From the NCBI GenBank assembly GCA_005885165.1, contig VAXR01000025.1:1-38293 (forward strand): 38,293 nucleotides of DNA, given 5' to 3'. Position 1 is the stretch's first letter; each line of letters begins with the position of its first letter. Below the pieces are notes generated by a model. It worked only from the letters and a program-made list of their open reading frames with translations, was not told the origin of the DNA and made no database searches. Source of the stretch: Actinomycetota bacterium (lineage in GTDB: Bacteria; Actinomycetota; Thermoleophilia; Solirubrobacterales; Thermoleophilaceae). Shown here piece after piece: positions 14,459 through 23,234 of this stretch. The translations under genes and the position numbers were made by a program.

Positions 14459-16525
14459 ATGGAGGCGAGCGTCAAGCAGAAGCGCCGATGGCTGATCGAG
14501 TTCGGGCTCGTCAGCCTGGTGCCGGTCCTCCTGGTGGGGCTGTTCCTCGGGCAGGCGATCCGCTCGAGCATCTCCGGCAGCGTCGTTGACGCCGCGAGCG
14601 ACCGCGCGCAGGCGGTCGCCGATCTCGAGGTCCAGCGCGCGCTCGGGGCCCACCCGGACCCCGGTGGCGGCATCGCCCAGAGCCAGCAGGACGCGCTCGA
14701 CCGCTACTTCCAGGCCGCGCGGGCGCGCGGTGACGTCGCGCACGTGGTGCTGCGGAGCCGCGCGGGCACGATCGCCTACGCCGACAACCACTCCGTGATC
14801 GGCGATGGCAGCACGGCGCCGAGCGAGGCGCACGACGCGCTCGCCGGTGCGGTCGCCTCCCAGGTGACCGACTCGAACGGCGACGCCGGCGGCGCCGCCC
14901 GGGGCCGCGTGCTTCGGGTCTTCGCGCCGCTGCGGACGAAGCCCTCCGACCGCCCGAACGGCTCACTCGAGCTCTGGGTTCCCTACGAGCCGATCGCGGC
15001 GAGGATCACGAGCAGGACGCACGGGCTCTACTGGCTGCTCGGCGGCGGCCTGTTCTCGCTGTGGCTGCTGGTGGTCGGCGTGGTGGCCGGCGCGTCACAG
15101 CGCCTGCGCCGCCAGGCGGCCGAGAAGGAGGAGCAGGCGCTCTCCGACGGGCTCACCGGCCTTCCCAACCGCACGATGTTCCAGACGCTCATCGAGCGCG
15201 CGATGGCCGGCGTCGGCCGGCGCAAGGAGATGGGCGTGGTGATGCTGATGGACCTCGACCGCTTCAAGGACGTGAACGACACGCTCGGCCACCACAACGG
15301 CGACCTTCTGCTGCAGCGGATCGGCTCGCGCCTGCACAGCGTGCTCCGCGACGCCGAGACAGTGGCGCGGCTTGGCGGCGACGAGTTCGCGATCCTGCTT
15401 CCCGAGGTCCCCGACCGCCAGTCCGTCGTGCCGGTCGTGCGGCGGGTCCTGAAGGTGCTCGAAGAGCCGGTCGTGGTCGGCGGGCTCGCCCTGCAGTGCG
15501 AGGGATCGATCGGCATCGCGATCTTCCCCGAGCACGGGACGACGGTCGAGTCGGTCATGCGCGCCGCGGACGTCGCGATGTACATGGCGAAGGAGAACCG
15601 GTCGGGCTACGAGTTTTATGACGCGCGCCGCCACGAGCATCGCCACGACGCCGGCCGCCTCGCGCTGATCGGCGAGCTGCGCCGCGCGATGGACGAGACC
15701 GAGCTCGTCCTCTACTACCAGCCGAAGGTCGACCTCGAGACCGGGCTGGCGCAGGGCGTCGAGGCGCTGGCCCGCTGGCACCACCCCGAGCGCGGCCTCC
15801 TGTCGCCCGACGAGTTCATCCCGCTCGCCGAGCGCTCGAACCTGCTGCGCCCGATGACGCTCTATCTGCTCGACTCCGCGCTCAGGCAGTGCAACGCCTG
15901 GCGGGTATGCGGGCTCGAGGTGAGCGTGGCGGTGAACCTGTCGATGCAGAACCTGATCGACCTCCGCCTCCCGAACGACCTCGCTCGCCTGCTCACGAGC
16001 TGGCGGCTCCCGCCGGGCTCGCTCGAGCTCGAGATCACGGAGTCGACGATCATGGCCGACCACCGCCGCGCGATGACGATCCTCACTCGTCTGAACAAGA
16101 TGGGCGTAACGCTGACCGTCGACGACTTCGGCACCGGCTACTCGTCGCTCGCCTACCTCCAGAGCCTGCCGGTCTCATCGATCAAGATCGACAAGTCGTT
16201 CGTGCTCAGCATGGCCGAGGATCCCGGCAACGCCACGATCGTCCAGTCGACGATCGACCTGGGCCACAACCTCGGCCTACGCGTGGTCGCCGAGGGGGTC
16301 GAGAACGAGGAGACCTACAACAAGCTCGCCGCGCTCGGCTGCGACTACGCGCAGGGCTACTTCCTCAGCCGTCCGCTCTCACCTGACAAGGCAACCGCGT
16401 GGCTTGCGGCGTTCTCGGGGGTCAACGAGATCGAGGCCGAGCCCGTGCCTGAGCTGGAGGGCGCCGAGGACATCAACCTCGGCGAGTGGGTCCTGAAGAC
16501 CCCCACGGACGCGCCGACCGCGTAG
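14459..16525 (+). CDS. Membrane-bound GGDEF-EAL protein (cyclic di-GMP turnover)
   Basis: A 688-residue protein with two membrane helices (about 11-30 and 187-212) enclosing an extracellular sensor region of about 150 residues without a named fold. The diguanylate cyclase domain has DGLTGLPNR, DLDRFKDVNDTLGHHNGD and an intact GGDEF (306-310). The upstream RxxD inhibitory site reads RDAE, so product inhibition may be absent. The phosphodiesterase domain has GVEALARWHHP (Glu435), NLSMQNL, ELEITES, DDFGTGYSS (from 555) and QGYFLSRP. These catalytic landmarks are all kept, so both activities are possible. An aagga Shine-Dalgarno lies 6 nt before ATG. Neighbouring pilus and wall genes fit a role in surface behaviour (inference). 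Confidence 0.95.
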   Translation: MEASVKQKRRWLIEFGLVSLVPVLLVGLFLGQAIRSSISGSVVDAASDRAQAVADLEVQRALGAHPDPGGGIAQSQQDALDRYFQAARARGDVAHVVLRSRAGTIAYADNHSVIGDGSTAPSEAHDALAGAVASQVTDSNGDAGGAARGRVLRVFAPLRTKPSDRPNGSLELWVPYEPIAARITSRTHGLYWLLGGGLFSLWLLVVGVVAGASQRLRRQAAEKEEQALSDGLTGLPNRTMFQTLIERAMAGVGRRKEMGVVMLMDLDRFKDVNDTLGHHNGDLLLQRIGSRLHSVLRDAETVARLGGDEFAILLPEVPDRQSVVPVVRRVLKVLEEPVVVGGLALQCEGSIGIAIFPEHGTTVESVMRAADVAMYMAKENRSGYEFYDARRHEHRHDAGRLALIGELRRAMDETELVLYYQPKVDLETGLAQGVEALARWHHPERGLLSPDEFIPLAERSNLLRPMTLYLLDSALRQCNAWRVCGLEVSVAVNLSMQNLIDLRLPNDLARLLTSWRLPPGSLELEITESTIMADHRRAMTILTRLNKMGVTLTVDDFGTGYSSLAYLQSLPVSSIKIDKSFVLSMAEDPGNATIVQSTIDLGHNLGLRVVAEGVENEETYNKLAALGCDYAQGYFLSRPLSPDKATAWLAAFSGVNEIEAEPVPELEGAEDINLGEWVLKTPTDAPTA

Positions 16526-16554
16526 AGCGCGATCGCATCCCGCTCCCGGCGGGG

Positions 16555-16595
16555 AGAGGAAACCGGGGGCATAGAGGAAACCTTTAGGTTCCCCG
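16555..16595. promoter_or_regulatory. Repeat and dyad in the gap before the GT-C gene
   Basis: agaggaaacc occurs twice (16555-16564 and 16573-16582, period 18). The second copy runs into an imperfect dyad, ggaaacc-ttta-ggttcc. The 91-bp gap also has TAGCCT (about 16597), a possible -10 for the next gene. The dyad could be an operator or a weak terminator. Confidence 0.4.
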
Positions 16596-16616
16596 CTAGC
16601 CTGGGCGCCCGCAGAG

Positions 16617-18074
16617 ATGCGCGAAGCTGTCTCTACCACGGCGGAGACGCCGCTCGTCGCGCGTCCGCGGCCGCTTGCCGGTGTCCGCGGATGGCGGCTC
16701 ACGATCCCCCGCGCCGCGGTGGACCGGGAGGTCCTGCTCCGCGCTCTGGCGCTGTTCGCGCTGTGGGTCGAGGTGGGCCTGATGATCGGGCTCGTGCTGG
16801 TCGTGGCGCGCCGGCGCACCCCGCTCGCGCCCGTGATGAACCGCGGCGGCGAGCACGGCTGGCTGACCGGGCCGCTCCACGACATCGCGCCGTTCGTCCC
16901 GCAGCACGGCTTCGACCTAGCCGCGATCTTCAGCGGCACGCTCGCCGCCACCATCGTCTGCTACGTGGTGGTCGTGAGGCTCGCCCGGCGGATACCGCCG
17001 CGGGCCGGGCTCGGGGCGATCGGGCTGCTGCACATCCTCTTCCTGCTCGCCCCGGTCTTCATCCTCACCGACATCTTCAACTACATCGACTTCGCGCGGC
17101 TCGGGCTGCTGCATGGCATCAACCCGTACACCCACGGAGCGGCGGCGGCCCCGCACGATCCGGCTTTCCCGCTCACCACCTGGCACCACATGCCGACTCC
17201 CTACGGGCCGCTGTTCACCGTCGGGACCTACGCGCTCGTGCCGCTCGGCAACATCGGCGCCTACTGGGCCCTCAAGGTCCTGACGGTGGGGGCCAGCCTC
17301 GGCTGCCTGTGGCTCGTGTGGCGCTGCGCGCAAGCTCGCGGTTACGACCCGCTGCGCGCCGTGATGTTCGTGGGCCTCAACCCGCTGCTCCTCGTCTACG
17401 GGCTCGGCGGAGTGCACAACGACTTCTTCATGCTGCTTCCGGTCCTCGGGGCGATGCTGCTTGTGCTGCGCGGACGCGAGCTGCGTGCGGGCGTGGCCGC
17501 TGCCGTGGGCCCCGCCCTGAAGTTCTCAGCGGGAGTGTTCGCACCGTTCATCCTGCTCGGCTCGCGCCGCCGCGGCCCGCTGCTCGCGGGCGCACTCGTC
17601 AGCGGGGCGGTCCTGTTTGCGCTCGGCGCGGTGCTGTTCGGAACCAGCTACCGGGGGCTGCACGACCAGGCGTCGGTGATCGTCGGGCCGTACAGCGTGC
17701 CGAGCGAGATCGGCGCGCTCTTCGGGCTCGGGATCGGCCCCGGGCTACGGCTGATCACAGGCGTCTGCGTGGCGCTGATCCTCGCCCTTCTTGTCGTGCG
17801 CACCTGGCGCGGAGCCGACTGGGTGGCGGGCGCCGGCTGGGCGGGCGTGGTGCTGGCGGCCGGGCTGTTCCAGCCTATGCCGTGGTACGTGATGTGGGCA
17901 CTGCCGTTCGCCGCGCTGGCGCGGAGCCGGCCGCTGCGGGTGGCGACGTTCGCGCTCATGCTCGCGATGTTCATCAACTGCACCCCTCAGCAGAACCTGA
18001 TCCTCACGCACACGCTGCACCTGCACGGGATCGGCCCGCAGGCGGGCCGCGCAACCCGCGCGCTCCTTCGCTGA
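16617..18074 (+). CDS. Polytopic GT-C glycosyltransferase, polyprenol-phosphate mannosyltransferase-like
   Basis: A 485-residue integral membrane protein with about ten to twelve hydrophobic helices. A conserved-looking loop reads DIFNYIDFARLGLLHGINPY, then a His/Pro-rich stretch ending TPYGPLF. This matches the pattern I know from actinobacterial MptB/GT87-type mannosyltransferases, where an acidic residue after the first helices helps catalysis and a lipid-linked mannose is the donor. Later helices contain GLNPLLLVYGLGGVHNDFFM and GPALKFSAGVFAPFILLG, also typical. The acceptor is unknown; a lipoglycan or wall glycan is likely. ATG at 16617 has a weak gcagag before it. It follows the GGDEF-EAL gene and precedes an unrelated reductase. 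Superfamily fairly sure; sugar inferred. Confidence 0.75.
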   Translation: MREAVSTTAETPLVARPRPLAGVRGWRLTIPRAAVDREVLLRALALFALWVEVGLMIGLVLVVARRRTPLAPVMNRGGEHGWLTGPLHDIAPFVPQHGFDLAAIFSGTLAATIVCYVVVVRLARRIPPRAGLGAIGLLHILFLLAPVFILTDIFNYIDFARLGLLHGINPYTHGAAAAPHDPAFPLTTWHHMPTPYGPLFTVGTYALVPLGNIGAYWALKVLTVGASLGCLWLVWRCAQARGYDPLRAVMFVGLNPLLLVYGLGGVHNDFFMLLPVLGAMLLVLRGRELRAGVAAAVGPALKFSAGVFAPFILLGSRRRGPLLAGALVSGAVLFALGAVLFGTSYRGLHDQASVIVGPYSVPSEIGALFGLGIGPGLRLITGVCVALILALLVVRTWRGADWVAGAGWAGVVLAAGLFQPMPWYVMWALPFAALARSRPLRVATFALMLAMFINCTPQQNLILTHTLHLHGIGPQAGRATRALLR

Positions 18075-18115
18075 GCGCAGGTCGCCTGTCGTCGACGAAG
18101 TAGGCTCACCGCGCA

Positions 18116-19228
18116 ATGGCCGGGCGGATCGTCCTCTTCGGCGCGACGGGATACACAGGCCGCCTGACGGCGGAGGCGATGGTGCAGCGCGGCCTGCGCC
18201 CGGTGCTCGCGGCGCGCAACGTCGAGCGGCTGAGGACGATGGGCGACGAACTCGGGGGGCTCGAGATCGCGGTGGCCGACGTGTCGAGCCCGGACTCCGT
18301 GCAGTCGCTCGTGGAGCGAGGCGATGTGCTCCTCTCGACCGTCGGCCCGTTCGCCCGCTACGGCGAACCCGCGGCCGAGGCCTCGGTGCTCGCGGGCGCG
18401 CACTACCTCGACTCGACCGGCGAGCCTGCGTTCATCAGGCGGGTGTTCGAGGAGTACGGCCCGCGCGCCGAGTCCGCGGGCTGCGGCATGGTCACGGCGT
18501 TCGGGTACGACTGGGTGCCTGGCAACCTGGCGGGCGCGCTCGCGCTGCGGGAGGCCGGCGACGAGGCCACGCGCGTGGCGATCGGCTACTTCTTCACGGG
18601 CGACCCGGGGGGCGGGGCGAGCGGGGGCACGAGCGCCTCCTCCGCGGGCGCGATGCTCGAGCCGATGTTCGCGTGGCGCGACGGTGCGCTCCGGATCGAG
18701 CGCGGGGCGAAGCGGATCGCGAGCTTCGACGTCGGAGGGCGTCGCCGGCAGGGCATCTCGATCGGCGCGTCGGAGCACTTCGCTCTTCCGCGCCTGTATC
18801 CGTCGCTGCGGGACGTCGATGTCTATCTCGGCTGGTTCGGGCCGCTGTCGCGCCCGTTCCAGGCCATGTCCGCCGGAATGGCGGTCGCCACGCTGGTGCC
18901 GGGTGTCAAGGCGGGCTTCGAAGCGGTGGCCTCACGGTTGGTGAAGGGATCGACGGGCGGTCCGGACGCCGCGACAAGGGCGAAGAGCGGATCTCACATC
19001 GTCGCCGTGGCGTGCGACTCGAACGGGCGGCGGCTGGCGGAGGTCCGCGTGGCCGGCGCGAACGGCTACGACTTCACGGGCGCAATCCTCGCGTGGGGAG
19101 CCGAGACGGCGGCCGCCGGCGGGATGCGCGGGGCGGGCGCGCTCGGTCCGGCGGAGGCGTTCGGGCTCGACGAGCTCGAGGCAGGCTGCCGGGAGGCGGG
19201 GATCGAGCGGCTGCCGGCCGCCGGTTAG
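18116..19228 (+). CDS. Saccharopine dehydrogenase-like / trans-acting enoyl reductase family oxidoreductase
   Basis: A 370-residue NAD(P)-dependent Rossmann protein. The nucleotide loop is VLFGATGYTGRLTAEAMVQRG at residue 5, followed by ARNVERL and the dimer-type TVGPFARYGEPAAEASVLAG, then HYLDSTGEPAF. This layout is shared by saccharopine dehydrogenase-like reductases and the mycobacterial trans-acting enoyl reductases. The Gly/Ser-rich SGGTSASSAGAMLEP is also familial. Substrate unknown; lipid or amino-acid derivatives are possible. ATG at 18116 has no Shine-Dalgarno, but TAGGCT lies 9 nt upstream, fitting a leaderless message. Its stop codon overlaps that of the convergent rpiA (ttag). Confidence 0.82.
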   Translation: MAGRIVLFGATGYTGRLTAEAMVQRGLRPVLAARNVERLRTMGDELGGLEIAVADVSSPDSVQSLVERGDVLLSTVGPFARYGEPAAEASVLAGAHYLDSTGEPAFIRRVFEEYGPRAESAGCGMVTAFGYDWVPGNLAGALALREAGDEATRVAIGYFFTGDPGGGASGGTSASSAGAMLEPMFAWRDGALRIERGAKRIASFDVGGRRRQGISIGASEHFALPRLYPSLRDVDVYLGWFGPLSRPFQAMSAGMAVATLVPGVKAGFEAVASRLVKGSTGGPDAATRAKSGSHIVAVACDSNGRRLAEVRVAGANGYDFTGAILAWGAETAAAGGMRGAGALGPAEAFGLDELEAGCREAGIERLPAAG

Positions 19229-19923
19229 CCGCCTCCGCGGAGCAGGACGTCGACCTGGCCGTCGTCGCGGCCGAGCAGCGCCTCGTCGGCCAGGTCGAGG
19301 AAGAGCCCGTGCTCAACGACGCCGACGGTCGCCTTGATGGCCTCGCCGAGGCGGCGCAGGTCGCCCTCTGGGGGAACCCCGCAGTCGAGCAGGTGGTGGC
19401 CCTCGTCGGTCACGACCGGCGAGCCGTCGTCCTCGCTGCGTAGATCGGCGCCGGCCACCAGCTCGAGGAGGCGCCGCTGCGTGTCGGGCCAGGCGAACCG
19501 GACCACCTCCACGGGCAGCTTGAAGCCCGATCCCAGCCGGTCGACCCGCTTGCGGGCTTCCGCGACCACCAGGAACCGGTCGGCCGCGGACACGACGAGC
19601 TTCTCCCGCAGCAGCGCGGCGCCGCCGCCCTTGATGAGGCCGAGATCTGGCTCGACCTCGTCGGCGCCGTCGATCGCGAGGTCGAGCCGCGTGCGCCCGT
19701 CGAGCTCGACGGGCTCGATGCCGACCCGCCGGCCGAGCTCAGCCGTCCGGTCCGACGCGAACGCCGCGCGGAGCCGTGGACGGCCGGACGGGATCTCGCC
19801 GATTAGCTCCATCAACCGCCACACGGCGCGTCCCGAGCCGAGGCCGAGCGTCATCCCGTCCTCGATGCGATCGAGGGCGGCGGCCGCGGCCGCCTCGCGC
19901 GCTGGGTCCGCGGCCTCGCCCAT
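19225..19923 (-). CDS. rpiA: Ribose-5-phosphate isomerase A
   Basis: It interconverts ribose-5-phosphate and ribulose-5-phosphate in the pentose phosphate pathway. Visible signatures: MTLGLGSGRAVWRLMELIGE (phosphate loop), then FASDRTAELGRRVGIE. LAIDGADEVEPDLGLIKGGG holds the active-site Asp pair and is followed by AALLREKLV. SGFKLPVEVVRFA carries the Lys-x-Pro-Val-Glu-Val motif and PVVTDEGHHLLDC closes the fold. At 232 residues it is a normal length. I chose ATG at 19923 instead of the ORF track's 20154 because the family begins about ten residues before the first helix and the longer frame runs into the divergent esterase. No Shine-Dalgarno visible. Confidence 0.93.
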   Translation of the reverse strand: MGEAADPAREAAAAAALDRIEDGMTLGLGSGRAVWRLMELIGEIPSGRPRLRAAFASDRTAELGRRVGIEPVELDGRTRLDLAIDGADEVEPDLGLIKGGGAALLREKLVVSAADRFLVVAEARKRVDRLGSGFKLPVEVVRFAWPDTQRRLLELVAGADLRSEDDGSPVVTDEGHHLLDCGVPPEGDLRRLGEAIKATVGVVEHGLFLDLADEALLGRDDGQVDVLLRGGG

Positions 19924-19994
19924 CGCGCGCAGGATGTCAGGCTTCGCGCGGTGACGACCGGGACCGGCAGGCCGCGCGCCGGGTGGCCGAAGCC

Positions 19995-20645
19995 GTGACG
20001 AACGGACCGGCGGCCCTCGAGCACGTCGTGCGGCCGGGCGCCGGCGAGCCCGAGGGTGCGCTCGTGATGCTGCACGGCCGCGGCACGGATCAGTACGACC
20101 TCGAGCCGCTGATCGGCGTGCTCGATCCGCGGCGGCGCCTGGTGGGGGTGACACCGCGCGCCCCGCTCACCCTCCCGCCGGGCGGCGCTCACTGGTACAT
20201 CTCGCGGGGCGTCGGGTTCCCCGACCCGGACACGTTTCGCTCGACGCTTGCCGTCACGTCCGGCTGGCTCGACGCGTTCCTCGCGGAGCACGGGCTGTCG
20301 CACGACCGGCTGATCCTCGGCGGGTTCTCGCAGGGGACCGTGATGTCGTACGCGCTGGGTCTCGGGGCCAGGCGCCCCCGGCCGGCCGCCATCGTCGCGT
20401 TGAGCGGCTTCATCCCCACGGTCGAGGGCTTCTCGCTCGACCTCGACGGACTCGACGGCTATCCCGTCGCCATCGGCCACGGCACCCACGACCCGGTGAT
20501 CGGGGTGGAGTGGGGGAGGCAGGCGCGGGACCTGCTCGAGGGCGCGGGCGCCGCCGTGAGGTACGACGAGTACCCGACGGCGCACGGCGTTGACCCGCGT
20601 CACCTGGCGGAGCTCGCCGGCTGGGTCGAGTCGGTTCTCCCGTAA
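19995..20645 (+). CDS. Phospholipase/carboxylesterase family alpha/beta hydrolase
   Basis: A 216-residue cytosolic serine hydrolase of the carboxylesterase/acyl-protein thioesterase-like family. Strand and oxyanion region: GALVMLHGRGTDQYDL. Nucleophile elbow: GGFSQGTVMSYALGLG with Ser112. Catalytic Asp166 is in GHGTHDPVIG and His197 in YPTAHGVDP. All three triad members are at expected spacing. The ORF track starts at 19776, inside rpiA; GTG at 19995 (or in-frame GTG 19983) gives the right family length. It is divergent from rpiA with a 71-bp gap. The substrate is unknown. A strong agagaggag ribosome site for the next gene follows its stop closely, so the two may be co-transcribed. Confidence 0.88.
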   Translation: MTNGPAALEHVVRPGAGEPEGALVMLHGRGTDQYDLEPLIGVLDPRRRLVGVTPRAPLTLPPGGAHWYISRGVGFPDPDTFRSTLAVTSGWLDAFLAEHGLSHDRLILGGFSQGTVMSYALGLGARRPRPAAIVALSGFIPTVEGFSLDLDGLDGYPVAIGHGTHDPVIGVEWGRQARDLLEGAGAAVRYDEYPTAHGVDPRHLAELAGWVESVLP

Positions 20646-20673
20646 CCTGCGGCGCCCCGAAGAGAGGAGCCCG

Positions 20674-21240
20674 ATGGCCCGCCTGCCCTACGCGGACCCC
20701 GAAGCGCTTCCGGAGCGGGTGCGCGAGACACTCGAAGCGCTGCCGCCGCTGAACGTCTTCCGCATGGTCGCGAACGCCGAGACGGCGTTCCGCCCCTGGC
20801 TCGCGCTCGGCGGCGCACTCCTCTCGTCGCTCGAGCTCGATCCACGCCTGCGCGAGCTGGCGATCCTGCGTGTCGGCCGTCTCGAGCGGGCGGAGTACGA
20901 GTGGGTGCAGCACGTGCCGATCGCGCGCGCGGTCGGGGCGAGCGACGAGGAGATCGCGGCGATCGAGCGCGGCGACCTCGACGACGGCGCGCTCGACGAG
21001 CAGACCCGCGCCGTTCTCGCGTTCACGACCGAGGCGGTGCAGGAGGTGCGCGCTTCGGACGGGGCGCTGTCCGCGCTGCTCGACCATGGCCTCTCGCCCC
21101 GCGAGGTCGTCGAGCTGCTCCTCGTGATCTCCTACTACATGGGCGTGGCGCGCATCGCGGAGACTGCCGGGATCGAGCTGGACGCGCCGCTCGGGGACGA
21201 CGTCGCGGCCTCGGCGCTGCGCGGCCCGCCCGAGAAGTAG
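20674..21240 (+). CDS. Carboxymuconolactone decarboxylase / AhpD-like family protein
   Basis: A 188-residue all-helical protein. It carries the family pattern LRELAILRVGRLERAEYEWVQHVPIARAVGASDEEI, quoted here in parts: RELAILRVGRL, then EYEWVQH, then GASDEEIAAIE. The redox CxxC of AhpD is absent; the position is EYEW with His, as in the decarboxylase-like branch. The second half has LLDHGLSPREVVELLLVISYY. Function could be decarboxylation of a lactone or a detoxification role; substrate unknown. ATG at 20674 is chosen over 20590 because agaggag sits 6 nt before it. TAACCT at 20643-20648 may be its -10 element. Confidence 0.85.
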   Translation: MARLPYADPEALPERVRETLEALPPLNVFRMVANAETAFRPWLALGGALLSSLELDPRLRELAILRVGRLERAEYEWVQHVPIARAVGASDEEIAAIERGDLDDGALDEQTRAVLAFTTEAVQEVRASDGALSALLDHGLSPREVVELLLVISYYMGVARIAETAGIELDAPLGDDVAASALRGPPEK

Positions 21241-21293
21241 GCGTTTCCCGCGGCCGCCCGCGGGGAACGACAGTCGCACCGGAGGGGCCGGAG

Positions 21294-23234
21294 GTGCGTC
21301 AACGTAAACGGACTCGGTGGGCGGCAACGGCCGCCGCGCTCTGCATCGCCGTGTCGGGCACGGCCCTGGCGCCGAGCCCGGCGGCCGCTGCCGGGGCCGG
21401 TCTGCCTTATGGCGTGAGCCAGCCCGTGCAGCACGCGGTCCGGATGTCGGACGGCACTCGCCTCGCCGTCGACGTCTACTACCCGACGAACCTCCGCACC
21501 GGCGCCCCGGCGAGCGGCCGCTTCCCGGTGCTGCTCTCGATGACGCCCTACGGCAAGCGCTCGAGCGTGACGACGCAGGCGACCGGCGGCTCGACCTACG
21601 GGGGCGACGGCTTCTATCCGTGGCTCGTCCGCCACGGGTACGTCGACGTCGTGGCGGACGTCCGCGGCACGGGCTCCTCGGACGGCGACTTCCAGCTCTT
21701 CGGCCCGCGCGAGCTGCGCGACGGTGTCGAGCTCGTGAGGTGGGCGGCGCGCCTTCGGCGCTCGACGGGCCGCGTAGGAATGGCCGGATCGTCATACGTC
21801 GGCCTGAACCAGATCTACACGGCCGGGCTGATCGGCAGGCACTCCCCGCTGCGCGCGATCGCGCCAGAGGCGGCGGGCATCGACCTCTACCGCGACCTGG
21901 CGTTCGGCGGCGGGATACCGAACGTCGAGTTCGCGGCGGTCTGGGACACGCTGCGGACCACGATGACGCTCGCCGCGCCCGACGAGCCGGCGGCCGATCC
22001 GAGCGCGCTGGTCCGCCACCCCGCGACGCGGGCGCAGCGCCTCGCCCAGCTCGACGCGACGATGGACGCCGAGGTGGACACCGGCGGCCCGCGCGCGTTC
22101 GACGGGCCATTCTGGGAGCAGCGCGCGCCGCGTAACTTCCTCGCCGGCGTGGTCCGCGACAGCGTGCCTGCGCTGCTCGTGAGCGGGTGGAACGACGTCT
22201 ACCAGCGGGGCGTGGTGCTCGACTACGCGGCGCTCCAGAATCTCTACGCGCGCGCGCACGGCCGGCGCGGCGGGCACGTGGCGGCGCCCTTCGGCCCGAT
22301 GCTGGCCGGCGAACGGCCGACCGCCCGCTACCAGGCGGTTATCGGGCCCGCCTACCACAACGCAGTCGTGCTCGGCCGCCCGCTGCAGAACCTCCTGCTC
22401 CGCTGGTTCGACACCTGGCTCAAGGGCAGGCGGCCCGGGATGGCGAGCACGCGCTCGCCGCTGCACGCCTACGAGCTAGGCGCCGGGCGCTGGGTCGACG
22501 CCGGCCGCTACCCGTTCGCGAGCGCCCGCGTCCGCCGCCTCTGGCTCGCCGGGGGCAGGACCGGCACCGCCGCTTCGTTGAACGACGGCTCGCTCGCGGC
22601 GACGGCCCCGCGTGGCTCGGGATCGGACCGCATCGCCTGGTCCGACGCCACGAGCCCGTGCAGCAACCAGGCCGACCAGTGGAACACGGGATTCGTGGGC
22701 TACGTGACGGCCCTCGCGGGCCTGCCGAACACCCCATGCGCGAAGGACGACCGGACGACGCAGGCGAACGCGCTCACCTACACGACGCCCCCGATGCGCC
22801 GCGCGGTGACCGTGGCCGGGCCGATCGACCCCGGAGGGGCCTCGCGGCCGCTCACCACCGGCGCGCTGCTCGCGTCCAACCGTGCGGTCGACCGGGCGAT
22901 GAGCTGGCGGCTGCCCGGCGGCACAGTGCTCCCGTATCACCCGTACACGCGGGCGGCCGCGCGGCCCCTGCAACCGGGCGCGGCGACGCCGGTCGAGGTG
23001 GAGGTCTATGCGACGCTCGCCAGGATCGCGGCGGGGCACCGGCTGCGCGTGACTGTCGCCACAGCGGCCACGCATCTGCATCCCTCGCCCGCCCAGCTCG
23101 CCGGGCTCGTGGGCGCCGTCTACGAGCTCCAGCGCGGCGGCCCGAGCGGCTCCTACGTCGACATCCCGATGACGGGTCCGGGCTCACTCCGGAAGAGCCC
23201 ACTCGTGTGGAGCGACTGTGGGGGCGGGTGTTGA
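21294..23234 (+). CDS. Secreted CocE/NonD-type X-Pro dipeptidyl-peptidase-like hydrolase
   Basis: A 646-residue exported serine hydrolase. A signal peptide with MRQRKR, a hydrophobic stretch and SPAAAAGAG ends near residue 33. The peptidase S15 domain follows: RMSDGTRLAVDVYYP, LLSMTPYGK and the nucleophile GMAGSSYVGLNQ (Ser167). Asp301 lies in LLVSGWNDVYQ and His355 in IGPAYHNAV, at the expected order. A jelly-roll C-terminal domain (about 480-646) begins near RRAVTVAGPIDPGG. Such enzymes cleave acyl or proline-linked bonds of peptides, esters or antibiotics; the substrate is unknown. GTG at 21294 follows ggaggggc at good spacing. The ORF track's longer start overlaps the upstream gene. The lipase gene overlaps its stop. 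Confidence 0.88.
   Translation: MRQRKRTRWAATAAALCIAVSGTALAPSPAAAAGAGLPYGVSQPVQHAVRMSDGTRLAVDVYYPTNLRTGAPASGRFPVLLSMTPYGKRSSVTTQATGGSTYGGDGFYPWLVRHGYVDVVADVRGTGSSDGDFQLFGPRELRDGVELVRWAARLRRSTGRVGMAGSSYVGLNQIYTAGLIGRHSPLRAIAPEAAGIDLYRDLAFGGGIPNVEFAAVWDTLRTTMTLAAPDEPAADPSALVRHPATRAQRLAQLDATMDAEVDTGGPRAFDGPFWEQRAPRNFLAGVVRDSVPALLVSGWNDVYQRGVVLDYAALQNLYARAHGRRGGHVAAPFGPMLAGERPTARYQAVIGPAYHNAVVLGRPLQNLLLRWFDTWLKGRRPGMASTRSPLHAYELGAGRWVDAGRYPFASARVRRLWLAGGRTGTAASLNDGSLAATAPRGSGSDRIAWSDATSPCSNQADQWNTGFVGYVTALAGLPNTPCAKDDRTTQANALTYTTPPMRRAVTVAGPIDPGGASRPLTTGALLASNRAVDRAMSWRLPGGTVLPYHPYTRAAARPLQPGAATPVEVEVYATLARIAAGHRLRVTVATAATHLHPSPAQLAGLVGAVYELQRGGPSGSYVDIPMTGPGSLRKSPLVWSDCGGGC

Noticed and set aside
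20901-21293. Upstream extension of the CocE-type hydrolase ORF
   Set aside because: It lies over the carboxymuconolactone decarboxylase-like gene; GTG at 21294 has a good ribosome site and begins the signal peptide.
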